Assembly: GCF_900172295.1 (NCBI RefSeq)
Contig: NZ_FWFL01000002.1
Span: 496,001-560,000, forward strand
From: Roseovarius litorisediminis
GTDB lineage: Bacteria; Pseudomonadota; Alphaproteobacteria; Rhodobacterales; Rhodobacteraceae
Direction: 5' to 3'
DNA: 64,000 nt
Shown in pieces: positions 17,224 through 24,923 of this stretch (positions within the stretch are counted from its first letter, which is position 1; the number at the start of each line of letters is the position of its first letter). The notes beneath the pieces are model-generated. The model searched no databases. It had not been told where the DNA came from and was given only the letters and a program-made list of their open reading frames with translations. The translations under genes and the position numbers were made by a program.

Positions 17224-18048
17224 ATGCTGGACGCCGCACAGACAGACGAAACCCTGTTGGAAGTCAACAACATCGAGGTGATCTACAACCACGTGATCCT
17301 TGTGCTGAAGGGTGTAAGTCTCAAGGTGCCCAAGGGGGGCATCACCGCCCTGTTAGGCGGTAACGGGGCAGGCAAGACCACAACGCTGAAAGCGGTGTCG
17401 AACCTGCTGCGGTCAGAACGTGGTGAGGTGACCAAAGGGTCAATCAGTTACCGCGGTGAGCGCGTACAGGACCTGATGCCGTCAGATCTTGTGAAAAAGG
17501 GTGTTATTCAGGTGATGGAAGGACGTCACTGTTTTGAGCACCTGACTGTCGAAGAAAACCTGCTGACCGGCGCCTATACACGCAAAGCATCGCGCGGGGA
17601 AATAGATGCCGAACTGAACAAGGTTTACGATTATTTTCCACGCCTGAAAGAGCGGCGCAAATCCCAGGCTGGCTATACCTCGGGCGGGGAGCAACAGATG
17701 GTGGCAATCGGCCGCGCGCTGATGAGCCGACCCGAGACGATTCTGCTGGATGAGCCAAGCATGGGATTGGCGCCACAGCTTGTGGAAGAGATTTTCAACA
17801 TCGTTAAAGATCTGAACGAAAAAGAAGGCGCTACGTTCTTGCTGGCCGAACAGAATACCAACGTGGCGCTGCGGTTCGCGCATTACGGTTATATTCTGGA
17901 ATCAGGCCGCGTTGTGATGGACGGCCCCGCAAAAGAACTGCGTGAGAACCCTGACGTCAAGGAATTCTACCTGGGCATGTCAGATGAGGGGCGCAAATCC
18001 TTCCGCGACGTACGCAGCTATCGCCGCCGTAAGCGGTGGTTGAGCTAA
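17224..18048 (+). CDS. livF: ABC transporter ATPase, LivF type
   Basis: 274 residues from the ATG at 17224 (MLDAAQTDETLLEVNNIEV) with SD TGGAGC; the longer frame from 17155 covers the stem-loop spacer. Walker A GGNGAGKTTT, signature SGGEQQMVAIGRAL, Walker B TILLDEPSMGLAP, H-loop region LLAEQNT. The C-terminus has an extra basic tail (KSFRDVRSYRRRKRWLS) beyond the usual LivF end. Completes the importer; convergent with the duplicated-domain gene 4 bp away. Confidence 0.92.
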   Translation: MLDAAQTDETLLEVNNIEVIYNHVILVLKGVSLKVPKGGITALLGGNGAGKTTTLKAVSNLLRSERGEVTKGSISYRGERVQDLMPSDLVKKGVIQVMEGRHCFEHLTVEENLLTGAYTRKASRGEIDAELNKVYDYFPRLKERRKSQAGYTSGGEQQMVAIGRALMSRPETILLDEPSMGLAPQLVEEIFNIVKDLNEKEGATFLLAEQNTNVALRFAHYGYILESGRVVMDGPAKELRENPDVKEFYLGMSDEGRKSFRDVRSYRRRKRWLS

Positions 18049-18052
18049 GGGG

Positions 18053-18901
18053 TCAGCCTTGCTTCAGCACAGCCCTCATTTCCTCAATCAGCTCAAGCGC
18101 CTCTTCGCGGCTGTTGCGGATGTTGGGGCGAAATCCCTGTGTTTCGGCGCGCATGCGAATGTCTGCCTCGGTTTCGGCACCCGCAGCATAGCGGACCGAT
18201 CCCAGAGACGCCGCAATGTTCAGCCGCTTGCCGCGGTGGGCATATTGAACCCAGGCGCCGGGCAGGATCTGGCAACCATTCATGTTGACCAGAAAGAACC
18301 ATTTGCGGTCGGTCTCGATGATGCGTTTTTCGATAAAGTCGTAAAAATCGTTCACGTCGCGGCTGTGGTGAAAAATGAAGTGGGAAAAATCCACATCCAT
18401 GATCACCCTGTCTTCGTCAAAAGTAATTCGCCGGACGAAATCTGCCAGCACATAGTTGGGATCGTGGATCAACCGTTTGCGCCGGGTGCTGGGCAGCCCG
18501 CTGATACGTACGATAGCCGCGTCACGGTCGGAAAAGAGGTTGGGGTCAAACGCTTCGGTGTTTGCCGCGCGTTCGATCTGGCGACGCGTGACATCCGAAG
18601 CGTCGAAACGAACCGAGCCCATGGAATGCGCCTGGTTCAGGGCCTTGCCGCGCCGGGAATAGGCTGTCCAGGCAACCGGGTCGATGCGGGTGCCGTTCAG
18701 GTTGACCAGAAAGAACCATTTGTCTTCGCCGGTTTCCGCGATACGTGCCTCAAGCCGGTCGTACATGCGGTTCACCAGTTCCGTACTGTCAAAGTTAAAG
18801 TCCGAAAAATTGGCTTCCATTGCCTGAATGTCATCGTGAAAGGTGATCCGGCGATCAAGCTCTGTATCGCTGATAGCGGTCGCGCTGTGCGGGTCGGTCA
18901 T
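18053..18901 (-). CDS. Protein with two tandem copies of an unrecognised domain
   Basis: 282 residues from the ATG at 18901 (MTDPHSATAISD). No signal peptide or membrane helix. Two homologous halves: RRITFHDD...FSDFNFDSTELVNRMYDRLEARIAETGEDKWFF followed by LVNLNGTRIDP and SMGSVRFDASD in the first half; RRITFDED...FSHFIFHHSRDVNDFYDFIEKRIIETDRKWFF followed by LVNMNGCQILP and SLGSVRYAAG in the second. The shared KWFFLVNxNG core and the F/HxDxF pattern hint at an alpha/beta fold such as STAS, but I do not recognise the family. Transcribed divergently from the PaaK-like ligase gene. Function unknown. Confidence 0.8.
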   Translation of the reverse strand: MTDPHSATAISDTELDRRITFHDDIQAMEANFSDFNFDSTELVNRMYDRLEARIAETGEDKWFFLVNLNGTRIDPVAWTAYSRRGKALNQAHSMGSVRFDASDVTRRQIERAANTEAFDPNLFSDRDAAIVRISGLPSTRRKRLIHDPNYVLADFVRRITFDEDRVIMDVDFSHFIFHHSRDVNDFYDFIEKRIIETDRKWFFLVNMNGCQILPGAWVQYAHRGKRLNIAASLGSVRYAAGAETEADIRMRAETQGFRPNIRNSREEALELIEEMRAVLKQG

Positions 18902-19031
18902 GATCGTGTCCTTTCGGCAATCACTCAGGGGGCTAATCGGTATACGAAAGTATGCTGTGTGGTGCCCCAACTCTCTTTTCTATTCAACATGACAAGCTGC
19001 CGCGCCCCGATCGCTCGGCAAAGGATGGCCT

Positions 19032-20252
19032 ATGTCCCAGTATTTTGATTATCTCGAAACCCGCAGTGCCGAACAGCGTGCGGACGCAATTGCCAGTGTT
19101 TTGCCGCAGCAGATTGCCCATGCGCAGGGCCTTGCAGGGTACGGAGAGGCACTGTCCGGAATTGAGTCGGGCCGCATTCGGTCGGTTGCTGATCTTGCCA
19201 GGCTGCCAGTGTTGCGCAAATCCGATTTGGGTAAAGCTCAGGCCGCAGGAGCGCCCTTTGGCGGGTTGACCACACGACCTGCCAGTGATTTTGCCCATGT
19301 TTTTCAATCGCCCGGCCCAATCTATGAACCCGGCGGTGATGCGCATGACTGGTGGCGGATGGGCCGTTTTCTGAATGCTTGCGGTATTGGCAAGGGTGAT
19401 ATCGTGCAGAATTGCTTTGGTTATCATCTGACACCTGCGGGCATGATTTTTGAAAATGGTGCACGTGCTGTCGGGGCTGCGGTTTTGCCTGCCGGAACCG
19501 GGCAGACCGAGCTTCAGGCGCGGGCTGCGGCAGATATCGGCGTGACCGCTTACGCCGGGACGCCCGACTATCTGAAGGTTATTCTGGACAAGGCCGAAAC
19601 GATGGGGCTTTGCCTGCAGATAACCAAGGCAGCAGTGGGCGGCGGTGCGCTGTTTCCGTCACTACGGCAGGAATATGCCGACCGTGGTATCGCGTGTCTA
19701 CAGTGCTATGCCACGGCTGATCTGGGCAATATTGCTTACGAATCCGCTGCGCAGGAAGGTCTGATCGTGGACGAGGGGGTGATCGTCGAGATTGTGACCC
19801 CCGGTACGGGTGATCCGGTGAAACCTGGTGAAGTTGGCGAAGTTGTTGTGACCACGCTGAACCCCGACTATCCGCTGATACGATTCGCCACTGGCGATTT
19901 AAGCGCTGTTATGGAGGGCATAAGCCCCTGTGGCCGCACGAATATTCGCATCAAGGGCTGGATGGGGCGCGCAGATCAGACGACGAAGATCAAAGGCATG
20001 TTCGTGCGTCCTGAACAGGTGGCGGCCCTGGTGGCCCGCCACGATGAGATTTCCCGCGCCCGCGTCATCGCCAGCCGTGAAGGGGAACAGGATTTGATGA
20101 CGGTGCAGATCGAAGCAGACAGCGGCGATGCAGATTGCTTTGCCGGAACGGTGGCCGAGACGCTCAAACTAAAAGGCCGTATCCAGATTGTGGCCAAGGG
20201 CAGCCTTCCCAATGATGGCAAAGTGATAGAAGATCAGCGCAGTTACGATTGA
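19032..20252 (+). CDS. PaaK-like AMP-binding ligase family protein
   Basis: 406 residues of the phenylacetate-CoA ligase fold: LARLPVLRKSDL near residue 56, a YATADLGNIAYE adenylate region near residue 225, YPLIRFATGDLSAV near 281, and the C-terminal GRADQTTKIKGMFVRPEQV typical of PaaK-type lid domains. The P-loop, normally SSGTTG, reads QSPGPIYEPGG, a variant that removes the canonical Thr/Gly triplet. Either a distinct subfamily with altered nucleotide binding or a different activity. No phenylacetate genes nearby; the Liv-type cassette upstream makes an acid-activation role plausible. Confidence 0.85.
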   Translation: MSQYFDYLETRSAEQRADAIASVLPQQIAHAQGLAGYGEALSGIESGRIRSVADLARLPVLRKSDLGKAQAAGAPFGGLTTRPASDFAHVFQSPGPIYEPGGDAHDWWRMGRFLNACGIGKGDIVQNCFGYHLTPAGMIFENGARAVGAAVLPAGTGQTELQARAAADIGVTAYAGTPDYLKVILDKAETMGLCLQITKAAVGGGALFPSLRQEYADRGIACLQCYATADLGNIAYESAAQEGLIVDEGVIVEIVTPGTGDPVKPGEVGEVVVTTLNPDYPLIRFATGDLSAVMEGISPCGRTNIRIKGWMGRADQTTKIKGMFVRPEQVAALVARHDEISRARVIASREGEQDLMTVQIEADSGDADCFAGTVAETLKLKGRIQIVAKGSLPNDGKVIEDQRSYD

Positions 20253-20274
20253 TATGTAAAGACCGGAGGGTGTC

Positions 20275-21915
20275 ATGCGGGCCCTGAGTTTTGTACTGGG
20301 CATGTGGGCCGCCTTGGCCGCATGGGCAACTACAGCGCATTCTGAAGATGTGGCGCTGATTTACGGGCAGCATGGGCAAGCCATTTCGTTATTCAAGGCA
20401 GATGGCGCTGACGCCCAGGATTTCGCCGAACCGCTGAGGCAGGCCGGATTTCGCGTCATCGAACCAGGCGATAACAGTGCAGAAGGTATGCGTCTGGCGG
20501 CCCAATCCATTGAAGATGCGATTGCCGCTGAACCAGTGGATCGGCTGGTGATCGTGGTTCTGGCGCCAATGGCCAGCACCATGCGCGATAGCTGGGTGAT
20601 GTCGAATCAGGCCGAAGGGGCCTCGGGGCTTACAATTGGCGCGGTTGGCGTGTCTCTGAACGCCTTGTCTGATCTGGCATCACGCGCGGGTGGCAGGGCG
20701 GTCATACTTGTTGCCTCTGACAAAAGGCCTGATGGGCTTGCCGCGGGCCTTGCGCCTGGCTTGGGCGGGTTTGACCGCACCGTTGGGGTGACTTATGCCA
20801 CAGGCCCCTCGGCGGCATTGGCCGATCTTCTGGAAAACGACTTTCTGGCGCCTGCCAAAACCTTTGCCGACGTTGCCCGCTCCGTGCCCGAAGGCGTCGA
20901 GATGTCGGGTTTTTTGTCCGGACGTGTCGGACTGATGGATGACATTGCCCCAACCGCATCGCCAGAGGTGATTGAACAGGGATTTTGGCAAGCCGTTCAG
21001 ATGATAGATACACTTGAGGCATATGACGCCTATCTGGATGCCTATGCACAAGGCCCGCATCGCGCCGCTGCGCTGGAGCGGATAAAATGGCTGCGTGATG
21101 AGCCGGAACGGCAGGCCCGTGATGCCGAAGCCGCCCTTAACCTGACCCGTGACGCGCGTCGTGGGATACAGCGTGATCTGTCTTTGCTGGGCTTTGATCC
21201 GCGTGGCATCGATGGTGTTTTCGGGCCGGGCAGCCGTGCTGCGATGGCAGCATGGCAGCGCAAGAACGGGCTTGAGGAAACCGGTTTTGTAACGGGCAAT
21301 CAGTTGCTGCGCTTGCGTGAACAGGCCAATCTGCGGGCTGCCGAACTGGAGGAAGGGGCGCGACTGCTCCGAGAACAGGAAGAGCGTGCAGATCGGGCTT
21401 TTTGGCGTGACACAGGGCGAGAAGGCGATGAGGCCGGCCTGCGCGCCTATCTCAAGCGCTACCCGGACGGGCAATTTGCCGACGTTGCCCAGACCCGTCT
21501 GGCTGAGATCGAAGAGGCCCGCCGGGCCGAGACCGCCCGCGAAGAACGCGACGCCTGGGATGCCACGCGTGAACTCAACACCATCCCGGCTTATCAGCAA
21601 TTCCTTCAGGCCTATCCGAACAGCGGCTTTGCCGATGCAGCCCGCGACAGGCTGTTTGAACTTGAAGAGGAAGGCAAGAACTCTGCCGCGTTCGAGCAAG
21701 CCCGCGCCGAGGAACGCAAATTCGCAGGAACGGGTGTGGCGCGTCTGCTGGTCGAGCAACGACTTGCGCAACTCGGCGCGAATCCCGGTGAAATTGACGG
21801 AAAATTTGACAAGCAGACTCGTCAGGCGGTTCGACGGTTTCAACGTAGCCGCAAGCTGCCGGTGACTGGATTTGTCTCAAAGGCAACCATGGTCCAGTTG
21901 CTGGGAGGCAAGTAA
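20275..21915 (+). CDS. Secreted pseudo-caspase-like protein with two peptidoglycan-binding domains
   Basis: 546 residues, SD GGAGGG, signal peptide 1-23 (cleaved near AHS-ED). Residues 25-235 follow the caspase-like (peptidase C14) layout: VALIYGQHG, LRQAGFRVIEP, DRLVIVVLAP, RAVILVASDKRPDG, TVGVTYATGPSAA. The catalytic HG after the third strand (here AP) and the DACR cysteine motif (here ASDKR) are both missing, so proteolysis is unlikely. Then PG_binding_1 domains at about 285-350 (RDLSLLGFDPRGIDGVFGPG) and 490-545 (LAQLGANPGEIDGKFDKQTR), flanking a charged helical stretch with two YxxxYPxxxFAD-like repeats. Probably a periplasmic wall-associated scaffold. Caspase relation is inferred from motif order. 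Confidence 0.75.
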   Translation: MRALSFVLGMWAALAAWATTAHSEDVALIYGQHGQAISLFKADGADAQDFAEPLRQAGFRVIEPGDNSAEGMRLAAQSIEDAIAAEPVDRLVIVVLAPMASTMRDSWVMSNQAEGASGLTIGAVGVSLNALSDLASRAGGRAVILVASDKRPDGLAAGLAPGLGGFDRTVGVTYATGPSAALADLLENDFLAPAKTFADVARSVPEGVEMSGFLSGRVGLMDDIAPTASPEVIEQGFWQAVQMIDTLEAYDAYLDAYAQGPHRAAALERIKWLRDEPERQARDAEAALNLTRDARRGIQRDLSLLGFDPRGIDGVFGPGSRAAMAAWQRKNGLEETGFVTGNQLLRLREQANLRAAELEEGARLLREQEERADRAFWRDTGREGDEAGLRAYLKRYPDGQFADVAQTRLAEIEEARRAETAREERDAWDATRELNTIPAYQQFLQAYPNSGFADAARDRLFELEEEGKNSAAFEQARAEERKFAGTGVARLLVEQRLAQLGANPGEIDGKFDKQTRQAVRRFQRSRKLPVTGFVSKATMVQLLGGK

Positions 21916-22058
21916 AGCTGCTTGCTGCTGAAACCGGTTCAGATCAAAAAGCGTCGCGCGTTCAATCTCAGATATCAGATAAAGACAAGGCGCGTGCTCT
22001 GCCCGGTTGGGGCGCAGCGCGCCGCAGATAGCCGCACTCAGGTTTTTGGCAGGACGTT
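21916..22058. other. Intergenic, no gene seen
   Basis: No credible start, SD or RNA gene. A leftward open stretch here lacks any start codon and runs into the 3' end of the preceding gene. Confidence 0.6.
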
Positions 22059-22170
22059 TTAGTGGGGCAGTTCAAGGTTTGGACGGCGCCCGCTGATCAG
22101 ATCGGCGATGGACCCGCCGGTCTTGGCTCCCCCGACAGGCGATAGGCTGATGCCCGAACGCTGCACAAAA
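22059..22170 (-). pseudogene. Possible C-terminal remnant of a DAO-family FAD oxidoreductase
   Basis: On the minus strand the frame ending in TAA at 22059 reads GISLSPVGGAKTGGSIADL, then ISGRRPNLELPH and stop. The G...ADLISGRRPxLxL pattern resembles the last helix and tail of D-amino-acid dehydrogenase-like flavoproteins. Upstream the frame runs into the rpmJ terminator and gene, so nothing else of the enzyme is present. It may be a scar of a deletion. The match is short and could be chance. Confidence 0.35.
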
Positions 22171-22197
22171 GAAAACCCCGCCCAAAAAGGCGGGGTT
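22171..22197 (-). terminator. Rho-independent terminator of rpmJ
   Basis: AACCCCGCC (22174-22182) and GGCGGGGTT (22189-22197) form a 9-bp stem with a CAAAAA loop; read leftward it ends in TTTTC. It lies 32 bp after the rpmJ stop. Confidence 0.85.
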
Positions 22198-22228
22198 GTG
22201 TTCGTCCACCAAACAGGTGGAAGTGCGC

Positions 22229-22354
22229 TCAGCCCTGACGGGCTTTGAAACGGCGTTGCGTCTTGTTGATGACGTAGACGCGGCCTTTGCGGCGCACGAC
22301 ACGGCAATCGCGGTGCCGGTTCTTGAGCGAACGGAGCGAATTACGAACCTTCAT
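22229..22354 (-). CDS. rpmJ: Ribosomal protein L36 (bL36), 41 residues
   Basis: Translation from the ATG at 22354 gives [20 protein letters not shown], continuing [21 protein letters not shown]. This is the 41-residue bL36 form usual in alphaproteobacteria. It has only one Cys, so the four-ligand zinc site of the 37-residue type is absent. Part of the large subunit near the peptidyl-transferase region. SD GAGGAGAC precedes the start. A single-gene unit with its own terminator, downstream of tRNA-Val on the same strand. Confidence 0.97.
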   Translation of the reverse strand: MKVRNSLRSLKNRHRDCRVVRRKGRVYVINKTQRRFKARQG

Positions 22355-22432
22355 GGTCGTCTCCTCATTTGTCGCGGCGCGGGCCAGCGCCTGGGTTTGC
22401 GGACGTTCTGCAGTTGCAGAACAGTGAATTCA

Positions 22433-22507
22433 TGGTGGGCGATACAAGGTTCGAACTTGTGACCCCTTCGATGTCAACGAAGTGCTCTACCACTGAGCTA
22501 ATCGCCC
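22433..22507 (-). tRNA. tRNA-Val (GAC)
   Basis: Cloverleaf on the minus strand: acceptor GGGCGAT pairs with ATCGCCC, D-arm TAGCTCAGTGGTA, anticodon loop TTGACAT with anticodon GAC, T-arm GTTCGAACC, encoded CCA at 22433-22435. Confidence 0.96.
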
Positions 22508-22529
22508 ATGAATGCCGACCCGTCCCCAT

Positions 22530-22562
22530 GCCCCAACAAATTGGGGCGCGGAAATCCGCGCC
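22530..22562 (+). promoter_or_regulatory. Two overlapping, mutually exclusive hairpins
   Basis: GCCCCAA-CAAA-TTGGGGC (22530-22547) and GGCGCGG-AAAT-CCGCGCC (22545-22562) share three bases, so only one can form at a time. They lie between tRNA-Val and the N-formylglutamate amidohydrolase gene and could act in the leader of either transcript. Function is not known. Confidence 0.4.
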
Positions 22563-22653
22563 GGTCTGCTGGTCTATAAAAGGAGTCGGTATAGGGATCA
22601 AGGGCTTTTAGAACGCCAATTTCAGTCTATTATGATCCTGAACAGGAGGGTCA

Positions 22654-23517
22654 ATGCCCAAGGTAGCCTATCACCTGCTGCACCCCGAGCGGCGCACCAC
22701 GTCAGTGGTCTTCGCCTCGCCCCACAGCGGGCGGGACTATTCGGGTTCGTTTCTGCGCCGAACCAACCTGAACGAGCATTCAATTCGCAGTTCGGAAGAC
22801 GCATTCGTTGACCAGCTGTTCGACTCGGCCCCGAACGCTGGCGCCCCCTTTATAAAGGCAGGTGCACCACGGGCCTATGTCGATCTCAACCGCGGCGCGG
22901 ATGAACTTGACCCAGCCCTGATTGAAGGTGTCAGTCGCGCGGGGCACAATCCCCGCGTGGCCTCGGGGCTGGGCGTTGTGCCACGGGTGGTGGCCAACGG
23001 GCAGGCAATTTATTCCGGCAAGATATCGATGAGCGAAGCCAACAGGCGAATCGATACCTATTGGCGCCCCTACCACGAGGCACTTCAGACCCAGCTGGAC
23101 CAGGCGCACCTGATGTTCAGGCAGGCAATCCTGATCGACTGCCATTCGATGCCGCACGAGGCAATGGATTCGGTTGTGCGTAGTGGCGCCCGGCGGCCCG
23201 AAGTGGTGTTGGGCGATCGGTTCGGCGCCGCTGCTGATGAGGTAATTGTTGATCGGATTGAGGCGGCTTTTGATCGTGCAGGGTTGGTGGTGACGCGGAA
23301 CACCCCCTTTGCCGGGGCCTATATAACTCAGCATTATGGCCGCCCGACACGTGGACGGCATGCGGTGCAGATTGAAATCGACCGGGCAATCTACATGAAC
23401 GAGCATCTTATTCGCCCCAATGGCAATTTTCAGGCCTTCCGACGTCTGCTGATGACTGTGATTGCCGAGATTGCCGATATCGGCCGCCCGGTTGAAAAGT
23501 CACTTGCGGCGGAATAA
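22654..23517 (+). CDS. N-formylglutamate amidohydrolase family protein
   Basis: 287 residues, strong SD AGGAGG. FASPHSGRDY at residue 20 and ILIDCHSMPH near residue 155 are the metal-binding His motifs of the HutG/FGase family (PF05013); a further AYITQHYGRPTRGRHAVQIE is typical of the C-terminal half. It hydrolyses N-formylglutamate or a related N-formyl or dipeptide substrate. No histidine-degradation genes are near, so the Hut role is not supported by context. Stands alone, convergent with dinB. Confidence 0.88.
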   Translation: MPKVAYHLLHPERRTTSVVFASPHSGRDYSGSFLRRTNLNEHSIRSSEDAFVDQLFDSAPNAGAPFIKAGAPRAYVDLNRGADELDPALIEGVSRAGHNPRVASGLGVVPRVVANGQAIYSGKISMSEANRRIDTYWRPYHEALQTQLDQAHLMFRQAILIDCHSMPHEAMDSVVRSGARRPEVVLGDRFGAAADEVIVDRIEAAFDRAGLVVTRNTPFAGAYITQHYGRPTRGRHAVQIEIDRAIYMNEHLIRPNGNFQAFRRLLMTVIAEIADIGRPVEKSLAAE

Positions 23518-23564
23518 TCGCGTCGAGCATGGGGCGTGCGTGCCTGCCCTTGGCGGCTGATGCG

Positions 23565-24818
23565 CTAGCGCAATGCCCTGCCTTTCAAAATCGCCTCGGG
23601 GCCATATTTTGCCCGAATCTCATCGGTTGCTTTTTCGGCCCCGATCCGGCGACTGGCTTGGGGGTCCAACAGGTCACCCGAGCGATCTGCGTCTTTTTCG
23701 GGTATAAGATCTGACAGGCCGACGCCTATCAGCCTGTAGGCCGCCTGACCGGGCACCTGATCCATCAGACCTCGGGCCGTGCGATAGATTGTATCCGTCA
23801 GCTGGCTGGCATCACGCAGCGCCAGGCGCCGACTGATCAGCGAATGATCCGCTCGTTTCAGTTTCAGTGTCACGACCCGGCCAGCAATAGATCGGGCCTT
23901 GGCGCGGTCTGACACTTTTTCAGACAGCCGCCACAGATGGCCGTCCAGAATGTCCTGATCACGGGTATCCTCAAAGAAAGTGGTCTCGTTGGATATTGAT
24001 TTTATGGGAGAGCTTGAGGAAATCCGGCGCTTGTCCTGCCCGCGCGCCAGATGCCAAAGCCGCTCACCCATGGCGCCAAAGCGAGCCACCAGATCGGGTT
24101 TTTCCCAACGCAACAGGTCTGAAAAAGTGCGAATGCCCGCCGCTTCAAGCGCGGTGCGGGTGGCTTGCCCCACCCCCCAGATAAGGCCCACGGGTTTGTT
24201 GCGCAGAAAATCACCCGTTTCGGCCTTTCCGATCACGGAAAAGCCGTGCGGCTTGTCCAGATCCGAGGCGACTTTTGCCAAAAACTTGTTATGTGACAAG
24301 CCGATAGAGCCGGTCAGCCCCAATTCGTCGCGCATGCGTTTGGTCAGTCTGGCCAGCATCACAGCAGGGGGCGCGCCGTGCAGGCGTTCGGTGCCGGTCA
24401 GGTCAATAAAGGCCTCGTCCAGAGACAGAGGTTCGATCGCGGGTGTCAGCTCTTCCATCATGGTGCGGATCTGGCGCGAGACCTGAACATAGGCGTCCAT
24501 ACGGGGCCTGATCACCACAGCATCGGGGCAAAGCTCAAGCGCCCTGAACATCGGCATGGCCGAGCGTACACCGCGAATTCTGGCAATATAACAAGCGGTT
24601 GAAACAACGCCGCGCCGTCCGCCACCGATAATCAATGGCTTGTCTTTAAGGTCAGGATTGTCGCGTTTCTCGACGCTGGCATAGAAGGCGTCGCAATCCA
24701 TATGGGCGATCGACAGGCTAAAGAGTTCGTCATGCACCATCACCCGCGGGCTGCGACAGGTAGGGCAGCGCGGGCCGGACTCAAATTGACAAAGGCAATC
24801 GCGGCAGAGGGCGGGCAT
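23565..24818 (-). CDS. dinB: DNA polymerase IV (Y family)
   Basis: 417 residues. Palm and catalytic motifs: SIAHMDCDAFYASVEKR near 36, CYIARIRGVRSAMPMF near 75, and SLDEAFIDL near 133 with the catalytic Asp-Glu pair; helix-hairpin-helix (KPVGLIWGVGQATRTAL) near 209 and little finger (RSIAGRVVTLKLKRADH) near 315. The C-terminus is short and no clear beta-clamp motif stands out. An N-terminal 30-residue extension has CxxC at 5-8 and CPTC at 18-21, a probable zinc ribbon not found in E. coli DinB. Lesion bypass with low fidelity. No LexA box (GTTC-N7-GTTC) was seen upstream. Confidence 0.93.
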   Translation of the reverse strand: MPALCRDCLCQFESGPRCPTCRSPRVMVHDELFSLSIAHMDCDAFYASVEKRDNPDLKDKPLIIGGGRRGVVSTACYIARIRGVRSAMPMFRALELCPDAVVIRPRMDAYVQVSRQIRTMMEELTPAIEPLSLDEAFIDLTGTERLHGAPPAVMLARLTKRMRDELGLTGSIGLSHNKFLAKVASDLDKPHGFSVIGKAETGDFLRNKPVGLIWGVGQATRTALEAAGIRTFSDLLRWEKPDLVARFGAMGERLWHLARGQDKRRISSSSPIKSISNETTFFEDTRDQDILDGHLWRLSEKVSDRAKARSIAGRVVTLKLKRADHSLISRRLALRDASQLTDTIYRTARGLMDQVPGQAAYRLIGVGLSDLIPEKDADRSGDLLDPQASRRIGAEKATDEIRAKYGPEAILKGRALR

Positions 24819-24829
24819 GGCAGAACTGT

Positions 24830-24856
24830 TGTAAGGTCTGTAAGGTTTGTACGTGG
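24830..24856 (+). promoter_or_regulatory. Three phased 9-bp direct repeats in the dinB / Nudix divergent region
   Basis: TGTAAGGTC, TGTAAGGTT and TGTACGTGG follow each other without gap (24830, 24839, 24848), then TGTACA at 24861. Spacing near one helical turn fits a protein-binding array between two divergent starts at 24818 and 24924. The binding protein is unknown. Confidence 0.5.
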
Positions 24857-24923
24857 ATTTTGTACAAGATACACGGCGCTTCGCACAGAGACCGTAAAAA
24901 TGTACGCAATATCGGGAAACGCC

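Noticed and set aside
21877..22058. Leftward open stretch reading like a small protein (ending QQQAALLASQQLDHGCL)
   Set aside because: No start codon, begins after a stop, and overlaps the 3' end of the pseudo-caspase gene.
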